Source: an uncultured Clostridium sp. (lineage in GTDB: Bacteria; Bacillota; Clostridia; Lachnospirales; Lachnospiraceae). Taken from it: 19,739 nt of DNA. A program made the position numbers and the translations under genes. This document shows, in pieces, positions 14,706 to 19,739 of the stretch (its first letter is position 1; each line of letters opens with the position of its first letter). A model generated the notes under the pieces. That model was not told the origin of the DNA, made no database searches, and worked only from the letters and a program-made list of their open reading frames with translations. The DNA lies in assembly GCA_900551225.1 (NCBI GenBank), contig URUZ01000041.1:1-19739 (forward strand). The letters run 5' to 3'.

Positions 14706-17700
14706 TCATGATATAATATCCGTCTCAAAGTATTTACGCCCCATCCTGCTGACTACATTATAATAGGTTGGCAAAAGAACCAACGTCAATACAGTGGCGG
14801 CCAGCAGTCCCCCAATATTGACCAGCGCAAGCCCTTGCATCATGGCTCCTGCTTTACCAAAGGCAAGTGCATTGGGGACCATGGATATTATGGTAGTCAG
14901 CGTGGTCATCAAGATTGGGCGCATGCGGATGGCACCTGCTTCTACCAGTGCTGATTCAAGTGACGAGTTTACCCTCAGCTGCCTTACAGTATCCACATAA
15001 AGAATCCCATTATTTACAACAGTTCCCGCCAGCATGAGAAAGCCTATCATGGATACCATGCTGATTGGACTGTCCGCCAGAAACAAAAGGCCAAAAGAGC
15101 CAATAAGGCTAAATGGTATAGTTGTCATCACCATCAGAGAATATTTTGGAGATTCAAACTGTATGGCCATGACGATAAAAATAAGGAATATTCCTGTTCC
15201 CAAAGCCCCTCCAAGGGCCTCCATCTCTTCACCCATACTTTCATCGTTACTGTTTTTTGACTGCTCCACATCACCTGGAAACTTCCAGTCTTCTATAAAA
15301 GTATAAACTTCTTTTTTAGCGGTTTTTTTGTAATGTGCCTGAGGCTGCATGGTGATTGCCACCTGGTACTGCTTATTCTTACGTTCAATCTGATTTGGTG
15401 TGTCCTGGTATCTAATTTCCGCCAAATCCTCCAGTGGAAGCGATGTACCACTTGCTGTAAGTATCCTCATCCCCTGCAATTTATCAATGGAATTATACCT
15501 TTCTTTGGCAAATTCAACTTTCGCGTCTACTTCCTCCCCATTAACCCGGATCGCAGCAGCTTTTATACCGCTTAAATTATTATATAAAACTGAGCCGATT
15601 TCAGAAGGTGTCAGTCCCTCAGCCTCAGCCTTTATCGGATCAATGTCCACCTTAACCACTGGAGCTGCATTTTCAATGGATGAATGAACCTGCATCACAT
15701 CCTGCCGCCCCCTCAGCCTGTCTGTCACTTCATCCGTTGCTGCCTTCAGTACATCATAATCCGTTCCCTGAAGATTGATTGTAATTTCATCCTCGGCAGC
15801 CGGCACTCCCATTGTATTACCTTGCTCCACTTTAATGGAGCAGTCTTTATAATACTGGGTATCCTTCCTCCACTTTTCCACCACTTCCTCCGTGGACAAA
15901 CTTCTTCCATCCTTCAAATATGCATTAATCGTCACAGCATTGGAGCTTCCCATGTCAAGACCGCTGGAACCAAATGTCAATAGATAGCGATCCACGTTCT
16001 CATCCGATATCACCAACTCTTCCAGGGTACGTACTGTCTCGTCCACTGCTGCTGTGGAAAGACCTGGTTTTATCTTCACTGTCATATTTACGATTCCTTC
16101 GTCCGCTGATGACATTAAATCCATGTTCAATTTTGAGGCAAGTCCAAAGGCTGCTGCCAATAGAGAAAGGCTTACCATAAAAACCAGTCCCTTTCTGGGT
16201 ATTATAGATGGAATATGCTTTCTATACCAAGCCTGCATGGATTTTATGATATTGTTAACCGGTGCTCCGTCATTTTCCATTGGATGCCACTGACAATAAC
16301 ACAATGGGACAATGATTACAGCTGAGAATAAAGAGGCAACCATGCAAAATACAATCGTGAAGCCCAGCTGCTTGAACAACTGGCCAGACATGCCTCCCAA
16401 AAGTGCCAGGGGCAGAAACACCACACAGGTCGTGACCGTACCTCCTGTAATGGAACCAATCATGGTACGGCTCCCCTCAATAGAGGCATCATAAAAATTC
16501 ATCTTTTCCTTGGCCCTGAAACAGCTATCTAACACATTTATGGAGTTGTCTACCATCATACCCACGCCAAGCACCAGGGCCGTCAGGGATATCTGATTCA
16601 TGGAGAACCCCATGGCGCTCATGCAGATTAATGCCAGTACTACTGAAATCGGAATGGACGTCCCTACAATCACAGAAGCACGCAAATCCCCATAAAACAA
16701 CCATAGAACAATCATGGACAAAATAATGGCTATACCCAAGGTTTCTACTACATTGAATAGTGATTCTTTGATGATATCGCTTGAATCGTTTACCACCTCG
16801 ATATTAATTCCCGGCATGGTCCCCCTGATCTTTTCAATCTGCTTCAGAACCTGCTTTGACACTTCAATGGCTGTAGCGCTCTGCTGCTTTTTGATTCCTA
16901 TGGAGATGACATCTTCTCCCTTGTAGCGTCCAATAGATGTCTTATCTTCCAGAGCTTCATATACCTCTGCCACATCGGACAAATGGATGATATCCCCGTC
17001 CGCAAGAGGAATCGCAACGGCTTTCAGCCTTTCCAAACTATTATATTCATTCCCTGCGCTGACCTTCAATTTCCGTCTCCCCACATCTATTTCCCCAGCC
17101 GGAATCGTAAAGTCTGCCGCTCCTACAATCCTGCCAACATCAGCCATACTCAAATGATACTGCTCCAGCCGTTCAGGTTTTAACTCAATCCTTGTATACT
17201 GCTTTTGCCCACCGGCCAGGGACACTTCACCTACTGCCCCAAGTTTCTGAAACTCCGGCACCAGCTTCTTATCCACAAATGTATGGAGATTTCCCTGTAC
17301 ATTCCCACTTACAGCCAACATGATTACTGGCTGGGCGTTCATATCCAGTTCTATGATATTCGGTTCTTCTATGCTGTCGGGAAGTTGGCCCCGTATACCA
17401 TCAATCGCCTTTTTCATATTAATGTAAGCCGTATCCATGTCAGTGCCATATTTATAACTCACAATCAGAACGGCCACATTTTCCTGGGAATATGCCTGTA
17501 CTGAATCTATACCATTCAATGTTGATATGGCATCCTCCTGCTTTGAGACAACCAGATCATTCACATCCTCCGGGCTTGCGCCTGGATAAATAGTTGCAAC
17601 AATCAGCATAGGCAGCTTCATATCAGGAATCAATTCTATTTTCGTCCCCATAAGGGATCGAACGCCAAAAAATGCAATGGTAATCAGGCATAGAACAATC

Positions 17701-17741
17701 GTAATCGGTCTCCTTACTGCAAACTTAGTGATATTAATCAT
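14706..17741 (-). CDS. RND-family efflux transporter permease
   Basis: A 1011-residue inner component of a resistance-nodulation-division pump, close to the normal family length. It has the N-terminal membrane helix (about 10-30) starting FAVRRPITIVL, the first porter region with the IYPGASPEDV motif (51-60), helices at about 335-480 including GVGMMVDNS (Asp398), a second porter half at about 540-830, and the final helices from about 848 on, including FESPKYSLMVMTTIPFSLIGS and VVNNGIL (908-914). The family uses charged residues in the membrane for proton transfer. Here the pair usually seen as DD is D398-N399 and the Lys helix reads VVNNG, a pattern I associate with Gram-positive RND proteins of the SwrC/YerP kind. 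The ATG overlaps the end of the adaptor gene by eight bases. The exported substrate cannot be told from sequence. Confidence 0.93.
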   Translation of the reverse strand: MINITKFAVRRPITIVLCLITIAFFGVRSLMGTKIELIPDMKLPMLIVATIYPGASPEDVNDLVVSKQEDAISTLNGIDSVQAYSQENVAVLIVSYKYGTDMDTAYINMKKAIDGIRGQLPDSIEEPNIIELDMNAQPVIMLAVSGNVQGNLHTFVDKKLVPEFQKLGAVGEVSLAGGQKQYTRIELKPERLEQYHLSMADVGRIVGAADFTIPAGEIDVGRRKLKVSAGNEYNSLERLKAVAIPLADGDIIHLSDVAEVYEALEDKTSIGRYKGEDVISIGIKKQQSATAIEVSKQVLKQIEKIRGTMPGINIEVVNDSSDIIKESLFNVVETLGIAIILSMIVLWLFYGDLRASVIVGTSIPISVVLALICMSAMGFSMNQISLTALVLGVGMMVDNSINVLDSCFRAKEKMNFYDASIEGSRTMIGSITGGTVTTCVVFLPLALLGGMSGQLFKQLGFTIVFCMVASLFSAVIIVPLCYCQWHPMENDGAPVNNIIKSMQAWYRKHIPSIIPRKGLVFMVSLSLLAAAFGLASKLNMDLMSSADEGIVNMTVKIKPGLSTAAVDETVRTLEELVISDENVDRYLLTFGSSGLDMGSSNAVTINAYLKDGRSLSTEEVVEKWRKDTQYYKDCSIKVEQGNTMGVPAAEDEITINLQGTDYDVLKAATDEVTDRLRGRQDVMQVHSSIENAAPVVKVDIDPIKAEAEGLTPSEIGSVLYNNLSGIKAAAIRVNGEEVDAKVEFAKERYNSIDKLQGMRILTASGTSLPLEDLAEIRYQDTPNQIERKNKQYQVAITMQPQAHYKKTAKKEVYTFIEDWKFPGDVEQSKNSNDESMGEEMEALGGALGTGIFLIFIVMAIQFESPKYSLMVMTTIPFSLIGSFGLLFLADSPISMVSMIGFLMLAGTVVNNGILYVDTVRQLRVNSSLESALVEAGAIRMRPILMTTLTTIISMVPNALAFGKAGAMMQGLALVNIGGLLAATVLTLVLLPTYYNVVSRMGRKYFETDIIS

Positions 17742-18852
17742 GGCTGTTCACCTGCCTATCCTTCGTAAAACCATCCGATTCAGAGGAATCTGTGTGCCCG
17801 CTCTGCTCCAGCAGCACTTCCTGCATATCCATCAGCTCATTGCTCCATGTCACAATAACCTGGCATAGTTCCGGCAAGCCGGATTTTACTTCCAGTATCT
17901 CTGAATCATAGATCCCGGCCTCAATCTCCGTCTTTCGTGCAACGCCGTCTTCATAACAATACACAAATGGAACCCCTCCATCATATTCCACAGCATCTAA
18001 CGGTACAGTCAGCACATTTTCGGCCCTCTCCATAACAACTGTCAGCTTAACTCTGGTGCCCGACGTCAATCCTTCAGACTCAAGTATGGAGGCTTTTACA
18101 TCATATAATCCTGACTTGTGATTCACCATGGTTCCCATCTCCGTTATAATTCCTTCATAAGATGTACCATTTTTTTCGGCTGAAATGGCCTCCCCAATGG
18201 AGAGATTACTCAAGATTCTCTCCGTAATCCCGAATTTTACCTGCAGACCATCTCCGCCGGATATGACACATACAATAGAACCTGGCCCCACATAATCATG
18301 CGGTTCAACTGTCCTCGATTCAACAATACCACTGATTGGTGCCGTCACAGTTGTATACCCCAGTTGGAGTTCATACTGGTTCTTTGCCATTTCATAAGCA
18401 ATCCTGGCATTTTGATCCGCATTCTCAACCTGTTCCATTTCCTGCTGCGGCACATATCCCTCTGCAAACAATGCACTGATCCGTGCCCGGCTGGCAGATG
18501 CTTCCTTTGCTGCCACTGCTGCTGAATCCGCTTGCAGTCTCAATGCAGTAAGGGCATCTGACTCAATGCTAAGGAGTATTTGTCCAGCCTCCACAAAATC
18601 TCCTGACCTGAAGTTTACCTCCAATACATTACCGCTGATTTTGGGCTGTACGGAAGCGCTGGATTGTGGTTCTATTAATCCTGACAGTTCTGTATAAAGG
18701 ATAATGTCATTCCTCTCAGGTTGTGCGGCCGCCACAGTAGGACGGGATTCATAGCTGCTGTCCGATTTTTTGCGCATGATGATGGTACCAGCAAGTCCTC
18801 CCATGGCTAATATCACAGTAATCCACAATATTATTCTTTTCTTATTCTTCAT
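17734..18852 (-). CDS. Membrane fusion (periplasmic-adaptor type) protein of the RND pump
   Basis: A 372-residue adaptor. An N-terminal membrane anchor at about 7-26 is followed by the split biotinyl-lipoyl-like domain (about 67-100, SASVQPKISGNVLEVNF, and about 167-200, TVTAPISGIVESRTV). Between the halves is an alpha-helical hairpin (about 100-163), then a beta-barrel region (about 203-275) and a membrane-proximal C-terminal domain. The tail after about 350 is charged and probably disordered. In Gram-negatives such adaptors link the pump to an outer-membrane channel. This organism probably lacks one, so here it likely stabilises or gates the pump in the wall space. It starts 46 bases after tetR with AAAGGAAA as a moderate ribosome binding site and overlaps the RND gene, so the two are co-translated. 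Confidence 0.9.
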   Translation of the reverse strand: MKNKKRIILWITVILAMGGLAGTIIMRKKSDSSYESRPTVAAAQPERNDIILYTELSGLIEPQSSASVQPKISGNVLEVNFRSGDFVEAGQILLSIESDALTALRLQADSAAVAAKEASASRARISALFAEGYVPQQEMEQVENADQNARIAYEMAKNQYELQLGYTTVTAPISGIVESRTVEPHDYVGPGSIVCVISGGDGLQVKFGITERILSNLSIGEAISAEKNGTSYEGIITEMGTMVNHKSGLYDVKASILESEGLTSGTRVKLTVVMERAENVLTVPLDAVEYDGGVPFVYCYEDGVARKTEIEAGIYDSEILEVKSGLPELCQVIVTWSNELMDMQEVLLEQSGHTDSSESDGFTKDRQVNSHD

Positions 18853-18898
18853 GTCTCAGGTTTCCTTTCAGCTTGTTTTTTATATACACCGTAATTTT

Positions 18899-19522
18899 TT
18901 ACTCTGATGAAAGACGTTGTAGTCCCCGCCCTATCATCCGCAGTCTGCACAATAGACTCTCCCATTCCTCGTCCGTACTGTCCGCCTCATATGTAAAAAG
19001 TGCATACAGGACGATATCCAGAATAAGTATCATTCCACATTCAAGTTTTTCCTGTCCTAAGGCACCATACTGCTCAGGATCAAGCAACCCATAACAGGCT
19101 TCGATGAACGCTCTTACTTTTCCCGACTCATAGTATTCCTTTCCTGTATAAACAGCTATCTCCTGATATTCCTCTTCGTTTATGAACCGCTGGCATAAAG
19201 AAGCGTACAGTTCCCATTTTCTATCTTCCCTCATCTTACCAACCGCCTTTATACATGCCTCCTGAAAATCCCCCTCTTCCGCCTGAAGGCAATGCAAAAA
19301 ATCAGACATCACACTATCGTACAGATAGTATAGCAGGCAGCACAGAAAGTCTCGTTTGTTATAGAAGTACGAATAAAAGGTTGATCTGGAAATTTGCATC
19401 CTGGCAGCAAGCCTTTTGGCTTGCAGATGATTACAAGATTCATCTGCAAGCCCCATGCACGCGGCTTCCAGAATTGCATTCCTCTTATGAAACTTCAACC
19501 GCATAAAAATTTCTGAAGGCAT
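18899..19522 (-). CDS. TetR-family transcriptional regulator of the RND pump operon
   Basis: A 207-residue regulator. The N-terminal helix-turn-helix spans about 33-55 and ends in the family signature SRSTFYSYFYNKRDFL (45-60). The remaining helical domain would bind an unknown ligand. It is the first gene of a three-gene unit with the adaptor and the RND permease, so it most likely controls pump expression and itself. The ATG at 19522 has GGAGGG 6 bases upstream; a second in-frame ATG six codons later has no better site. No clear promoter is visible in the short gap to the terminator at 19557-19599. Any promoter would have to overlap that hairpin (a weak TTGTGG, 16 bases, TATTAA is present), or expression depends on readthrough. 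Confidence 0.88.
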   Translation of the reverse strand: MPSEIFMRLKFHKRNAILEAACMGLADESCNHLQAKRLAARMQISRSTFYSYFYNKRDFLCCLLYYLYDSVMSDFLHCLQAEEGDFQEACIKAVGKMREDRKWELYASLCQRFINEEEYQEIAVYTGKEYYESGKVRAFIEACYGLLDPEQYGALGQEKLECGMILILDIVLYALFTYEADSTDEEWESLLCRLRMIGRGLQRLSSE

Positions 19523-19556
19523 TTGTATCCCTCCTCGTATTCACTATTGTTTTAAT

Positions 19557-19599
19557 AAAAAAAGAACCGAAACCCACAAATCTTGTGCGTTATCGGCTC
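19557..19599 (-). terminator. Terminator at the end of the broken KTR copy, just before tetR
   Basis: On the minus strand GAGCCGA (end of the KTR remnant, 19593-19599) pairs with TCGGTTC (19564-19570, one G-T pair). An inner perfect stem CACAA/TTGTG (arms 19583-19587 and 19575-19579) closes the loop. Seven T follow (complement of 19557-19563). As in the intact KTR gene, the coding end supplies the first arm. Confidence 0.65.
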
Positions 19600-19648
19600 T
19601 GCGTCTTTGCGTCTGGCTCTTTAATAATGGATATAGTAAATTGTTACA
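19589..19648. repeat. Direct repeat copy B (3' end of the broken KTR copy)
   Basis: The partner of 13921-13980, same orientation, about 5.7 kb away, roughly 50 of 60 bases identical by eye. The identity includes the terminator arm GTTATCGGCTC and a 21-base identical core at 19608-19628. Confidence 0.75.
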
Positions 19649-19683
19649 ACCGCGAAAATGCGTTCTTCTCTCCATTTGGAACA
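19590..19683 (-). pseudogene. Frameshifted C-terminal remnant of a KTR protein gene
   Basis: The last 17 codons read QFTISIIKEPDAKTQSR and a stop, clearly the KTR tail (compare IIKEPDAQMPSR in the intact copy). Just upstream, in a frame shifted by one base, is CSKWREERIFAVV, which aligns with CPKCREQTLINV of the intact gene but has lost the second Cys of the CxxC pair. An extra base near 19645 separates the two and puts a TAA directly before the tail. The N-terminal CxxC and KTR are not found before the window ends at 19739. A decayed copy, older than or different from the one at 13922-14107. Confidence 0.7.
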
Positions 19684-19739
19684 GGGACCTATATTGACAA
19701 AAGACAGCTCCATCTTCCGTCAAGCATATCGTTTTACTA

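Noticed and set aside
19523..19563. Promoter for the tetR operon in the gap after the KTR terminator
   Set aside because: Only a weak TTGTGG / TATTAA pair overlapping the hairpin could be found, too poor to list as a feature.

Overview
The window comes from a Gram-positive bacterium, most likely a gut clostridium of the Lachnospiraceae type. This placement is an inference. It rests on AGGAGG-type ribosome binding sites, near-consensus sigma-A promoters, choline-binding-like cell-wall repeats, a lipoprotein solute-binding protein and a cysteine-rich KTR protein. Every gene I can support reads on the minus strand, so the biological order runs from high to low coordinates.

Positions 1-9075 hold a cyclic-di-GMP signalling operon. 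A sigma-A promoter at 9047-9075 drives four closely spaced genes: a stand-alone Hpt phosphotransfer protein, a REC/HD-GYP/PAS/GGDEF response regulator, a membrane hybrid histidine kinase with an internal GGDEF domain, and a membrane GGDEF(degenerate)/EAL phosphodiesterase. A secreted cell-wall-binding protein follows with its own promoter and a terminator. The operon therefore encodes both synthesis and two kinds of breakdown of c-di-GMP, plus phosphorelay parts. The Hpt is the only Hpt domain I see in the window. It could connect the C-terminal REC domains of the two hybrid kinases to the REC of the HD-GYP protein.

Positions 9147-13622 hold a second, two-gene unit: a hybrid kinase with a dCache-like sensor (HisKA, HATPase, REC, REC), translationally coupled by a 4-base overlap to a solute-binding lipoprotein that has no permease or ATPase beside it. 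A strong terminator ends this unit. Its promoter overlaps an inverted repeat. It is followed by a leader of about 170 nt with a possible 26-codon peptide and a terminator-like hairpin just before the kinase start, so attenuation is possible.

Positions 13885-19739 look like an acquired cassette: TetR regulator, membrane fusion protein and RND transporter, then a separately promoted MarR regulator overlapping a KTR gene. The tail of a second, frameshifted KTR copy lies just upstream of tetR, giving imperfect direct repeats about 5.7 kb apart that bracket the efflux genes. Just outside the inner copy (13784-13882) is a short open stretch that may be the C-terminal stub of a disrupted gene. No tRNA, rRNA, CRISPR array or transposase gene was seen.
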